Shown: positions 9,101 to 17,353, counted from the first letter of the stretch. The stretch is DNA of 64,000 nt from Clostridiales bacterium (GCA_022770525.1 JALEHN010000005.1:1-64000), one strand, 5' to 3'. Notes: generated by a model from the sequence alone, not told the origin. Program-made: numbers and translations.

Positions 9101-9757
9101 ATGAAAGGACAGAAAATAAAGCCCAATATATTAAGCGTGCGGCTGATATCCAATCTCAGTCAGGATATTTTTCATACGCTGCGTTTAAGCGCGGGGCAGC
9201 GAAGCATAGGTATTGTGACTGCGGATTCAGACGATGTTTTATATACGGCACTTGATGAGGCAACAAAAGATGCCCAGGTGGAAGTTGTATACGCAAAATC
9301 TATGTATGCGGGAGCTGATAATGCAACGACAAAATATGCCGGTGAAGCGATTGGTATTATTGCAGGAACAACACCTGATGAGGTCAAAAGCGGGCTTAAA
9401 AGTATCATGAATTATTTTGAAAGCGGTGATAGCTTTGTCAGTGCAAATGAGGATGATTCTGTTGTCTATTATGCACATACTGTATCAAGAACAGGCAGCT
9501 ATCTGTCAAAATGTGCGGATATAAAGGAAGGAGAAGCGCTGGCTTATCTTATTGCCCCGCCAATGGAGGCCGTGTACGGTCTTGACGCTGCAATAAAGGC
9601 TGCTGATGTTGAGCTGAAAGTATTCTTTGAACCGCCGTCAGAAACGAATTTCGGCGGAGGACTTTTAACCGGAACACAATCTGCATGTCAGGCGGCATGT
9701 ATGGCATTTGCTCAGGCTGTTTCAGATGCAGCGCAAAATCCGGTATATCTTGCATAA
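9101..9757 (+). CDS. eutL: Microcompartment shell protein EutL
   Basis: A tandem BMC-domain shell protein (218 residues) that forms trimers with a gated pore. Family stretches include the start LSVRLISNLS and the SETNFGGGLLTGTQSACQA region near the C-terminus. An in-frame GTG at 9092 exists, but ATG 9101 has ATGAGG eight bases upstream and is preferred. EutL binds ethanolamine in known homologues. Its last codons and stop seed the tandem repeat that fills the gap to eutE. Confidence 0.94.
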   Translation: MKGQKIKPNILSVRLISNLSQDIFHTLRLSAGQRSIGIVTADSDDVLYTALDEATKDAQVEVVYAKSMYAGADNATTKYAGEAIGIIAGTTPDEVKSGLKSIMNYFESGDSFVSANEDDSVVYYAHTVSRTGSYLSKCADIKEGEALAYLIAPPMEAVYGLDAAIKAADVELKVFFEPPSETNFGGGLLTGTQSACQAACMAFAQAVSDAAQNPVYLA

Positions 9758-9853
9758 AAAAAACGATAATTATATCTTGCATAATAAACCGACAATTATA
9801 TCTTGCAAAAAAAACCGATAATTATCTCTTGCATGAAAAACCCGATAATTATA
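9744..9853. repeat. 26-27-bp tandem repeat, about 4.5 copies, from the eutL 3' end
   Basis: TATATCTTGCA recurs at 9744, 9771, 9797 and (as TATCTCTTGCA) 9823, each copy preceded from the second onward by a CGATAATTA-like segment. A last half unit ends at 9853. The first copy is the final coding part of eutL (codons for YLA and the TAA). Each copy is followed by an A-rich run. Confidence 0.9.
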
Positions 9854-9881
9854 GGAATAAATATTTGAAAGGCGGCAGGGC

Positions 9882-11360
9882 ATGGAATGTTTTGATAAAG
9901 ATTTACAGTCAATACAGGAGACAAGAAATCTGATTGCGGCAGCAAAGAAAGCATATGAAAAGCTGGCAGTGATGAGTCAGTCGGAAATCGACAGGATCGT
10001 CGCAGCTATTTCGGACGCGGCGTATGAAAGCGCTCAGATGCTAGCCGAAGCGGCATGTGAGGAAACGGGATTCGGAAGAGCAGCGGATAAGACGATTAAA
10101 AATGAATTTGCGGCAGCGACGTTATATGAAGCCATTAAAAATGAAAAAACCGTCGGCATTATTGCAGAAGACCACAGTAAAAAGACCATCGATATCGGCA
10201 TTGGCGTCGGTGTGATTGCGGCACTTGTACCGTCCACAAATCCGACGTCAACAGTGATATATAAAACAATGATCGCCATTAAATCGGGAAATGCCATTGT
10301 ATTTTCGCCCCATCCGGGTGCAAAAAACTGTATTTTAAAGGCTGTCGGCATTGTGGCGGCTGCTGCTGAAAAAGCAGGATGTCCAAAAGGAGCTATCAGT
10401 GCCATTTCCATACCGACACTTGAGGCAACAAATACACTGATGCGCCATGAAGATGTATCTTTAATACTGGCAACCGGCGGGGCGGCTATGGTTAAAGCGG
10501 CATATTCTTCAGGAACACCGGCTATTGGTGTCGGTGCCGGCAATGGTCCGGCATATATTGATCAGTCGGCGGATGTGGATCTGGCAGTCCGGCGGATCAT
10601 TCATTCAAAAGATTTTGATTACGGCACCATTTGCGCTTCAGAGCAGTCTATTGTGATTACAAAGGCTATGGAAGCAAAGGTGACAGAATCTTTGAAAAAG
10701 CAGGGGGCATATCTTATGGAGCCCGGTGAAAGCAAAAAGCTGGGAAAATTTATTTTACGGGCAAACTTTACGATGAATCCTGCGATTGTCGGTAAAAGTG
10801 TCGATAAATTATGTGAAATGTCAGGCCTTAACGGTGTGCCAAAAGGTACAAAGGTTCTTGTTGCAAGGGAAACGGGTGTCGGTATGGAAGCGGTTTATTC
10901 TCATGAAAAACTGGCACCGATACTGGCATTATTTGTTGAAGCGGATGAAAATGCATGTTTAAAACGCTGCGTGGAAATACTGAATTTTGAGGGCGCAGGT
11001 CATACCTTTGCCATTCATTCTGAAAATGAAGCTCAGGTGAAGGCGTTTGCGTCGGCGGTGCCGGCGTCAAGAATTCTTGTCAATACTTCGGCATCTCTTG
11101 GTGGTGTAGGCGGCACGACAAATCTGTTTCCGGCACTGACCTTAGGTTGCGGCGCTGTGGGCGGAAGTTCGTCGTCGAACAATATCGGCCCTCTGGATCT
11201 TATTAATATCAAAAGAGTGGCTTTTGGCATCAAAGAAATTGAAGATATACGCAGTGCCTCACGAAAAAATCTATCCGGCAAAAGCAGCGATATAGACCGC
11301 ATGACATCGGAAATTGTCGGAAAAATTGTCAGCCGTGTATTAAAACAGCTGAATATGTGA
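9882..11360 (+). CDS. eutE: Acetaldehyde dehydrogenase (CoA-acylating) EutE
   Basis: A 492-residue aldehyde dehydrogenase that oxidises acetaldehyde with NAD+ and CoA to acetyl-CoA. The catalytic cysteine is C251 in GTICASEQS, and the cofactor region includes [11 protein letters not shown]. An amphipathic N-terminal segment (about residues 5-28) precedes the domain and resembles encapsulation peptides of this family. Start ATG 9882 follows GAAAGGCGG. It lies between eutL and eutM. NADH made here can be used by the EutG-like dehydrogenase. Confidence 0.95.
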   Translation: MECFDKDLQSIQETRNLIAAAKKAYEKLAVMSQSEIDRIVAAISDAAYESAQMLAEAACEETGFGRAADKTIKNEFAAATLYEAIKNEKTVGIIAEDHSKKTIDIGIGVGVIAALVPSTNPTSTVIYKTMIAIKSGNAIVFSPHPGAKNCILKAVGIVAAAAEKAGCPKGAISAISIPTLEATNTLMRHEDVSLILATGGAAMVKAAYSSGTPAIGVGAGNGPAYIDQSADVDLAVRRIIHSKDFDYGTICASEQSIVITKAMEAKVTESLKKQGAYLMEPGESKKLGKFILRANFTMNPAIVGKSVDKLCEMSGLNGVPKGTKVLVARETGVGMEAVYSHEKLAPILALFVEADENACLKRCVEILNFEGAGHTFAIHSENEAQVKAFASAVPASRILVNTSASLGGVGGTTNLFPALTLGCGAVGGSSSSNNIGPLDLINIKRVAFGIKEIEDIRSASRKNLSGKSSDIDRMTSEIVGKIVSRVLKQLNM

Positions 11361-11433
11361 GGTACAGATTATGGCAGTCATCATAGAACCAAAAATAATT
11401 GAAAATTTTTCAGAACAGACGGAGGTTAAAAAA

Positions 11434-11718
11434 ATGGCTAATACAAATGCGTTAGGTATGATTGAAACAAAAGGGCTTGTGGGTGCGATTGAAGCGGCAG
11501 ATGCAATGGTCAAATCGGCCAATGTGGCACTGGTTGGAAAAGAAACAATCGGTGCGGGGCTTGTGACCGTGATGGTCAGAGGCGACGTAGGCGCTGTCAA
11601 AGCGGCAACTGATGCCGGAGCAGCGGCTGCGGAGCGGGTCGGCGAACTTGTTTCTGTTCATGTAATTCCGCGGCCGCACACAGAAGTTGATGTTATCCTG
11701 CCGGGTGGTCATGAATAA
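11434..11718 (+). CDS. eutM: Hexameric BMC shell protein EutM
   Basis: A single-BMC-domain (Pfam00936) shell protein of 94 residues starting [14 protein letters not shown], the usual EutM/PduA start, behind CGGAGG. It would form the flat hexameric facets. The frame is open upstream to another ATG at 11371, itself preceded by GAGG, which would add 21 residues, so an N-terminally extended form cannot be excluded. The stop overlaps the next start by one base (11718). No EutN, EutS or EutK gene is visible, so pentameric vertices must come from elsewhere. Confidence 0.95.
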   Translation: MANTNALGMIETKGLVGAIEAADAMVKSANVALVGKETIGAGLVTVMVRGDVGAVKAATDAGAAAAERVGELVSVHVIPRPHTEVDVILPGGHE

Positions 11719-13031
11719 TGATGTTTGATGAATCAGATATAGAAAAAGTAGCGGAGACAATCGCAGTCAGCATCCGCTGCATCCAAGAGACAGAGAAAGG
11801 TCAGACAGAGAAAAGTCAGATAAGAGAAAATAAGATTGAAAAAAGCCAGACAGGAAATCATTGGACAAAGAATAATAAGACAGAAAGCGATGCGGCAAAA
11901 TTAATGGAGCCGGGGAAAGATATGAACAGGACAGATATAAACGGTAAGGAAGCGTCAGATGACAAACCGGAGAATATGACCCATTTGTCGGCAGACAAAC
12001 TTGTTCTTAAAAACCATCCGGTCATTGCTTTCAGAGGAGAAATTGACGCTTTGGAAGCGGAAATCATTTTGGTTCAGCATCAAGTCAATGCTTTAGGGAT
12101 GTTATCCTTAGAACGCGATCTGGAAGAAATACGCATATTTGTCCACAGCCTGATCAGATTGGAAATCATGCAGGAGCCGGTAAAAACAGGTATATTGTGC
12201 GGTATGAGCGATGAACAGATTCACGCGTATTCCCATCACCCCGGAAAATATTTTGGCATACAGCATTTTGTACCGTCAAAAGAACAGGGCGTTGTTTCGG
12301 CATACCTGAATAAATTAAGAACGGCATCAAGACAGGCAGAACTTTCAGCCTGCAGGGCATTTTTAAGAATGGATCTGATTCATGCGCTGAACAGGCTTTC
12401 ATCATTATTCCATGTGATGATGATTAAATATTTGCACGGAGATTATCCGGCATCAATGGTGGAGGTGGAGGCATCGGGCAGACACATACATTTGTGTGAG
12501 GAAGATGTCAGACGATTATTCGGCGAAGGATATGAACTTCATAAAGTAAGAGATCTTTCGCAGCCCGGACAGTTTGTGTGCAGCGAGCGTGTAAGTATAT
12601 ACGGCCCCAAAGGGGTTATTGAAAATGTTGTTATACTGGGGCCTAAACGCAAAGAAAGCCAGGTGGAAATATCAAAAACAGATGCAAGAATGCTTGGTAT
12701 CGAACCTGTCGTTCGCCAGAGCGGCCATATCAGTCAGACACCGGGCTGTATCCTTAAAAACGGAAACAGGGAAGTGACACTGACCGAGGGTGTCATCGTA
12801 GCAGCAAGGCATATCCATATGCATCCCGATGATGCAATGCGTATGGGAATTAATGACGGTGATTTTGTAAAGCTTAAAATACCGGGTGAGCGGGGACTTG
12901 TTTTTGATCATGTACTTGCAAGAGTCAGCCAAAGTTTTGCAACGTATGCCCACATTGATTACGATGAGGCAAATGCATGCGGTTTAGACGGCAAAAATCA
13001 GGGAATGATTATTAAAGAAGGGCAAAGGTAA
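11718..13031 (+). CDS. EutT-type cobalamin adenosyltransferase fused to PduL-type phosphotransacylase
   Basis: A 437-residue two-domain protein. Residues about 87-240 resemble EutT: THLSADK, then GMSDEQIHAYSHHPGKY and ALNRLSS. EutT makes adenosylcobalamin from ATP and Co(I)rrinoid. Residues about 248-437 are a PduL/EutD-like phosphotransacylase with zinc-type histidine clusters RHIH (H256, H258) and ARHIHMH (H365, H367, H369), converting acetyl-CoA to acetyl phosphate. The Cys-rich metal motif that precedes THLSAD in enterobacterial EutT is absent and replaced by a Lys/Gln/Asn-rich, repetitive low-complexity stretch (residues 18-70). The ATG overlaps the eutM stop. Homology of both halves is strong by eye, and the activity of the fusion is inferred. 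Confidence 0.87.
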   Translation: MMFDESDIEKVAETIAVSIRCIQETEKGQTEKSQIRENKIEKSQTGNHWTKNNKTESDAAKLMEPGKDMNRTDINGKEASDDKPENMTHLSADKLVLKNHPVIAFRGEIDALEAEIILVQHQVNALGMLSLERDLEEIRIFVHSLIRLEIMQEPVKTGILCGMSDEQIHAYSHHPGKYFGIQHFVPSKEQGVVSAYLNKLRTASRQAELSACRAFLRMDLIHALNRLSSLFHVMMIKYLHGDYPASMVEVEASGRHIHLCEEDVRRLFGEGYELHKVRDLSQPGQFVCSERVSIYGPKGVIENVVILGPKRKESQVEISKTDARMLGIEPVVRQSGHISQTPGCILKNGNREVTLTEGVIVAARHIHMHPDDAMRMGINDGDFVKLKIPGERGLVFDHVLARVSQSFATYAHIDYDEANACGLDGKNQGMIIKEGQR

Positions 13032-13128
13032 TTGTATGATTATTAAAGTAGAGCATAGGTAATCGTATGATTAGTAAAGAAGAGTATAGGTAATCGTATG
13101 ATTATTAAAGAGCAGCAGAGGTAATAGT
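13005..13128 (+). repeat. 4 x 31-bp tandem repeat before eutH carrying mini-ORFs
   Basis: Four 31-bp units start at 13005, 13036, 13067 and 13098, and the eutH ATG stands exactly where a fifth would start (13129). Each unit reads ATG, seven sense codons, TAA, then four bases to the next ATG. The peptides are MIIKEGQR (the true C-terminus of the upstream gene), MIIKVEHR, MISKEEYR and MIIKEQQR. An AGG sits eight to nine bases before each following ATG. Confidence 0.93.
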
Positions 13129-14226
13129 ATGAGTATCAATGAGTGGATTATATATATTATGGTGGCGGCTGCCATTGTCGGCGCCCTTGACAGAATTTTC
13201 GGAAACCGTATCGGTATGGGTGAAAAATTCGAAGAAGGCATTATGGCCATCGGCGCCTTAGCTGTTTCAATGGTCGGTATTATTGCATTATCACCGGTCA
13301 TTGCAAATATATTAAAGCCTGTCATTGTTCCTGTATTTAAGTTGTTTGGAGCAGACCCGTCTGTTTTCGCAGGTATGATACTGGCAAATGACATGGGCGG
13401 CGCGCCGCTTGCACAGGCGCTGGCGCAGGATAAAATGAGCGGCCTGTTTTCAGGTCTGATTGTAGGTTCAATGTTCGGTCCGACAATTGTTTTTACGATT
13501 CCGGTGGCTTTAGGTATCATTAAAGAAGAAGACAGAAAATTTCTGGCATCCGGCGTACTGGCAGGAATTATTACAATCCCCCTCGGCGCATTCATCGGCG
13601 GTATCACTGCAGGATTTCCGGTATTAATGATTATCAGGAATCTTATCCCCGTGATACTGATTGCAGTGCTTATTGCCATTGGTCTTTTGAAGTTTGAAAA
13701 TGGTATGATCAAAGGGTTTATATGGTTTGGCCGCTTTATCGTTGCGGTAATCACCATCGGCCTGATTGCCGGTATTATTGAAAGCCTTACAGGTATCGTT
13801 GTTATACCGGGTATGAATCCGATCAGTGAAGGATTTGAAATTGTCGCAGAAATTTCCATCGTATTGGCGGGTGCATTCCCGCTGGTATTTATTATAACCA
13901 AACTTTTCAGTAAACCGCTGATGAAGCTTGGCAGCCTGCTTAAAATGAATGACGTTTCGGCAGCAGGTATGATTGCCAGTCTGGCAAACAGTATTCCGAT
14001 GTTTGGTATGCTCAAAGATATGGACGACAGAGGAAAACTCATTAATATTGCTTTTGCTGTTTCGGCGGCTTTTGTATTCGGGGATCATCTCGGATTTACT
14101 GCCGGATATGCGCCGGATATGATTTTCCCGATGATTGCCGGAAAACTTGTGGGCGGTATCAGCGCCATATTTGCCGCAATATTTATGATGAACAGGCTTA
14201 TTGGAAATCAAGAGGTAAAAACGTGA
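13129..14226 (+). CDS. eutH: Ethanolamine permease EutH
   Basis: A 365-residue polytopic membrane protein matching EutH, which imports protonated ethanolamine. Recognisable stretches are GALDRIFGNRIGMGEKF near the start and AGMILANDMGGAPLAQAL around residues 82-99. About ten to eleven hydrophobic segments are visible. The start ATG follows CAGAGG, supplied by the last 31-bp repeat. The TGA stop overlaps the GTG start of the next gene (14223), so the two are translationally coupled. Confidence 0.95.
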   Translation: MSINEWIIYIMVAAAIVGALDRIFGNRIGMGEKFEEGIMAIGALAVSMVGIIALSPVIANILKPVIVPVFKLFGADPSVFAGMILANDMGGAPLAQALAQDKMSGLFSGLIVGSMFGPTIVFTIPVALGIIKEEDRKFLASGVLAGIITIPLGAFIGGITAGFPVLMIIRNLIPVILIAVLIAIGLLKFENGMIKGFIWFGRFIVAVITIGLIAGIIESLTGIVVIPGMNPISEGFEIVAEISIVLAGAFPLVFIITKLFSKPLMKLGSLLKMNDVSAAGMIASLANSIPMFGMLKDMDDRGKLINIAFAVSAAFVFGDHLGFTAGYAPDMIFPMIAGKLVGGISAIFAAIFMMNRLIGNQEVKT

Positions 14227-15122
14227 AAAGATATAAACGATTTGTGCGATGGCTTTTAACTGCGGGACTTGCGGCAATGCTTGCACAATCACTGATTTTT
14301 ATGAATAATTATCGTGCGGTCACGGTCATGTCCTCAAGGGAAAACAGTTTTTACAGCACAAATATGATTTTAGTAGATATGACAGATCATCAGATGATAG
14401 CATCACAGGGAAGCAATGAAATCATATATCCGGCTTCGCTGACAAAAATCATGACAGCAATCGTAAGTATTGAACGGCTTTCTGAGGTTGACGGTATCTA
14501 TCATGAAATGGCTGTTCCTGAAAATATTTTTCAGAAGCTGAATGATGAAAATGCATCTATGGCCGGTTTTGCACCGGGTGAAAAAGTTGAAGCGATAGAT
14601 TTGCTTTACGGAATGATTTTGCCGTCAGGCGCGGATGCGGCTGTCGGTATGGCAGTGAATCTTTATGGCAGTGAAGAAGTTTTTGTATATAAAATGAATG
14701 AAAAGGCGGAGTCACTTGGTATGCGGCAGACACATTTTGTCAATGCCACGGGGCTTCATGACGAAAAACATTATTCTACGGCAAAAGATTTAAGCATTCT
14801 TCTTGAATATGCAATGGATAATGAAATATTCAGAAAGATATTTACAACAGGTGCTTATAAAACGACAAAAACAAAAGAACATCCCGATGGTATTGTTATG
14901 GAAAGTACGCTGTTTGGAAAATTGTCTGTGGAAACGATGGAGCATTTAACAATACTTGGCGGAAAAACCGGATTTACAAAAAAAGCGGGTCTCTGCCTTG
15001 CAACAGTGGCAAACATCGATAACAAAGAATATATCCTTATCACAGCCGGGGCTAAAAGCCGCAGTGCGGCCAGTGCATTTCATATACTGGACGCCGTCAA
15101 AATATATGCATCACTTGTTTAA
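14223..15122 (+). CDS. D-alanyl-D-alanine carboxypeptidase family protein
   Basis: A penicillin-binding-protein family serine carboxypeptidase of 299 residues that trims the terminal D-Ala of peptidoglycan stem peptides. One N-terminal membrane segment (about residues 8-26) anchors or exports it. Active-site boxes are SLTK (SxxK) and KTG in GGKTGFT. The second box reads PSGADAA, with alanine where SxN has asparagine, a variant I believe occurs in Gram-positive homologues. GTG start overlaps the eutH stop by four bases, an odd partner for an ethanolamine operon. No C-terminal amphipathic anchor is evident. Confidence 0.85.
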   Translation: MKRYKRFVRWLLTAGLAAMLAQSLIFMNNYRAVTVMSSRENSFYSTNMILVDMTDHQMIASQGSNEIIYPASLTKIMTAIVSIERLSEVDGIYHEMAVPENIFQKLNDENASMAGFAPGEKVEAIDLLYGMILPSGADAAVGMAVNLYGSEEVFVYKMNEKAESLGMRQTHFVNATGLHDEKHYSTAKDLSILLEYAMDNEIFRKIFTTGAYKTTKTKEHPDGIVMESTLFGKLSVETMEHLTILGGKTGFTKKAGLCLATVANIDNKEYILITAGAKSRSAASAFHILDAVKIYASLV

Positions 15123-15126
15123 AGCA

Positions 15127-15186
15127 GTGTCAGACACCATTAAAATTCTATAAAAATCATTAAGAAAATTTAATGGTGTCAGACAC
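15127..15186. terminator. Bidirectional terminator-like inverted repeat between convergent genes
   Basis: Arms of 18 bases (15127-15144 and 15169-15186) pair with one mismatch. Each arm contains the palindrome GTGTCAGACAC. It lies between the convergent carboxypeptidase and ytaF-like genes, as expected for a shared terminator, though the flanking T runs are short. Confidence 0.65.
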
Positions 15187-15188
15187 CC

Positions 15189-15734
15189 TTAAAAGATCAG
15201 CAGTATTTCTATGATGCCGGTGATGATCAGCAGAATATAGGATATTGGCGTAAGAAGCCGCAACACTTTATATTTTCCAAAGAAAGTGCCGAATTTATTA
15301 CTGACTGACATACATAAAATTGAAAAAAAACCGGTGCATGCGCCGATGGCCGGCGGTGATATATCGAGCATACCGGCAGAGAAAGCCGGAGGTATACTGT
15401 TAATAGAAAGAACAAGTCCGAGGAGAATTGATTTTTTTAAGGTCAGTTCTTTGTATTTTTCTGTGATTTCTTCATCACTTTCTTTGCGTATCAGGCAGAA
15501 AGCGCCAAATAAAATTAAAAACAGAGCACCAAAGATATTACTCAGTTTAAGCACCTCATCAGATATGAGCCATGTGGCGAAAGAGGACAGAAAGGTTGCC
15601 AGTGAGGTCATCGCTGCAATCATTATATTCGAAGTCAGTGTCAATCGCCGTTTTTTAAGACCTAAATTGATGCCGATCAGAAAATTATCAAGGTTAACGG
15701 CAATACTGATGAGAATACATAGAAGAAACGACAT
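15189..15734 (-). CDS. ytaF: YtaF-like sporulation membrane protein (MntP-related)
   Basis: A 181-residue protein with about six hydrophobic helices related to the MntP/YtaF group (Pfam02659). The conserved N-terminal half motif SIAVNLDNFLIGINLG is clear and an echo, LGLVLSINSIPPAFSAG, appears in the second half. B. subtilis YtaF is a sporulation membrane protein, and MntP members export Mn2+. The actual substrate here is unknown. ATG 15734 is preferred over the GTG four codons upstream because the GAGGTGAT box would overlap the latter. It is transcribed convergently with the eut operon. Confidence 0.75.
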   Translation of the reverse strand: MSFLLCILISIAVNLDNFLIGINLGLKKRRLTLTSNIMIAAMTSLATFLSSFATWLISDEVLKLSNIFGALFLILFGAFCLIRKESDEEITEKYKELTLKKSILLGLVLSINSIPPAFSAGMLDISPPAIGACTGFFSILCMSVSNKFGTFFGKYKVLRLLTPISYILLIITGIIEILLIF

Positions 15735-15912
15735 AGATGGTATCACCTCTATTTATTTTATGCTGTAAAAAATCTGATGTAACCCCGATTTCCAAATATT
15801 GTCTGCAGAATGCCAATATTGCCGTATTGCTTGGATTCTTAATTTCATAAATTTCACATAAGATAATATCGAAACGGGAATCCGGATAACAGAGCAGTTT
15901 TTATTGGAGGAA

Positions 15913-16002
15913 TGTATGAATCATCGAAAATGTATGAATTATGAAAAATGTATGAATCATCGAAAAGGTATGAATCTTGAAAAAGGTATGAATCATCAAA
16001 TA
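15913..16002 (+). repeat. 5 x 18-bp tandem repeat at the start of a lipoprotein gene
   Basis: Five 18-bp units of consensus TGTATGAATCATCGAAAA start at 15913, 15931, 15949, 15967 and 15985. They encode five in-frame hexapeptides of the type MNHRKC, so the coding region has five candidate ATG starts (15916, 15934, 15952, 15970, 15988). Confidence 0.95.
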
Positions 16003-17280
16003 GTTATAAAACGACTGTTGAAGTTTTTTATGGCTGCTGCGGCAGCAATGACTGTGTGCACCGGCTGCAGTCAGACAGTAGAAATAATGCAAGGGCGTCC
16101 ATTAAGTCTTTCATTACATAAATCATCGGAAGAAACAGAAATTTCGGCACAGCTTTATTCAAAATCTGCAGTACTGATCGATGGCGATTCCGGTAGAGTT
16201 TTGTTCGGGAAAAATGAAAGTGAAGTACTGCCAATGGCAAGCACAACGAAAATTATGACTTGTATACTTGCGCTTGAAAATGTTGATATTAAAGATACGG
16301 CTGTCGTTTCCGAATATGCGGCTTCAATGCCGGAGGTATCCCTGGGGCTAAAAGCAGGACAAACCTGCACCGTTGAAAATCTTTTATATTCAATGATGCT
16401 TGAATCTCATAACGATGCTGCAGTTGTTATTGCTGAAAAAGTGGCGGGGTCAGCGGAAGCTTTTGCAAAAATGATGAATGATAAAGCAAAAAGTATCGGC
16501 TGCACAGATACATTTTTTGTGACGCCCAATGGCCTTGATGGTGAAGCTGCCGACGAAAACGGGCAGATGCGCAGCCATTCAACAACGGCTTTGGATCTTG
16601 CAAAAATTTTGCGCTATTGTATGAAACTGTCAGAAAAAAAAGAGGATTTCATACAGATTACAACAACAATGTCATGGCCGTTTACAGATGTGAACAATGA
16701 AATGTCCCAAACACTGACAAACCATAATTCTTTTTTAAATATGATGCGTGGTGCTTCTTCGGGAAAAACAGGCTTCACCGGTAAAGCGGGATATTGCTAT
16801 GTCGGTTCAGTCATTGACGGAGAACGGACTTATATTGCAGCTTTGCTTGCCTGCGGATGGCCGGACAATAAAACCTATAAATGGCGGGATATGGAAAAGC
16901 TGATTAATTACGGGAAAAATAATTATGAAATCCGTGAAATAAATACTTCACCCAATCTTGAACCCATCGATGTGTACGGCGCCATTGGTGAAATTAACCA
17001 ATTGCATGATGCTGTAAAAATCCCGGTTGCTGTGGATCACTCCGTGGATCCGGCGCCTTTAAAAATTTTGCTGAGGGATGATGAACAAGTAAAAATCACT
17101 TATAATATGATTGAAAAAGTAGAAGCGCCGGTAACAAAGGGACAAATGGCAGGAACGGTTATTTTTAGTATAGATAACATAAAATTAAAAGAATATCCTG
17201 TGGTTTTTGAAGAAAATGCACAACAGATTACAGCAAAATGGTGCTTAAGGCAGATTGCAGATCGGTTTTTGAACCCGTAA
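15916..17280 (+). CDS. D-alanyl-D-alanine carboxypeptidase, lipoprotein (DacF-like)
   Basis: A serine D,D-carboxypeptidase with all three boxes: STTK in MASTTKIMT, SHN in SHNDAA, and KTG in SGKTGFTGKAGYC. A C-terminal beta-rich domain follows (about residues 340-454). A hydrophobic segment ending TVCTGC suggests lipid attachment at C51 (numbered from 15916). The first ATG of a 5 x 18-bp repeat is chosen because GGAGG precedes it by five bases, but translation from any of the five in-frame ATGs would give a working signal peptide, the shortest starting MNHQIVIKR. DacF-type enzymes are often linked to sporulation peptidoglycan. Confidence 0.88.
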   Translation: MNHRKCMNYEKCMNHRKGMNLEKGMNHQIVIKRLLKFFMAAAAAMTVCTGCSQTVEIMQGRPLSLSLHKSSEETEISAQLYSKSAVLIDGDSGRVLFGKNESEVLPMASTTKIMTCILALENVDIKDTAVVSEYAASMPEVSLGLKAGQTCTVENLLYSMMLESHNDAAVVIAEKVAGSAEAFAKMMNDKAKSIGCTDTFFVTPNGLDGEAADENGQMRSHSTTALDLAKILRYCMKLSEKKEDFIQITTTMSWPFTDVNNEMSQTLTNHNSFLNMMRGASSGKTGFTGKAGYCYVGSVIDGERTYIAALLACGWPDNKTYKWRDMEKLINYGKNNYEIREINTSPNLEPIDVYGAIGEINQLHDAVKIPVAVDHSVDPAPLKILLRDDEQVKITYNMIEKVEAPVTKGQMAGTVIFSIDNIKLKEYPVVFEENAQQITAKWCLRQIADRFLNP

Positions 17281-17315
17281 TCCATCAAAAGTTTGTTTAA
17301 AATTTAACTTATTTT

Positions 17316-17353
17316 AACCCGTGCTGTTATCGATAAAAAGCATGGGTTTTTTA
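17316..17353 (+). terminator. Rho-independent terminator after the lipoprotein carboxypeptidase
   Basis: AACCCGTGCT pairs with AGCATGGGTT (one G-T pair) around a 13-base loop and is followed by a T run. It sits 35 bp after the stop codon. Confidence 0.85.

Noticed and set aside
9685-9933. Open frame spanning the eutL-eutE gap
   Set aside because: It reads through the tandem repeat in a different frame from both genes and has no ribosome site.
10034-10543. Minus-strand open frame within eutE
   Set aside because: Antisense to a conserved aldehyde dehydrogenase; Ala/Pro-rich composition from codon bias only.
13005-13128. Iteron-like or CRISPR-like array
   Set aside because: Contiguous repeats without spacers, directly derived from the end of the upstream gene.
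13071-14042. Long minus-strand open frame opposite eutH
   Set aside because: A 323-codon frame with repetitive Ile/Pro/Ala composition, no ribosome site, and directly antisense to the clearly conserved EutH.
15127-15186. Insertion-sequence terminal inverted repeats
   Set aside because: Only 24 bp separates the arms and there is no transposase; position between convergent genes fits a terminator.
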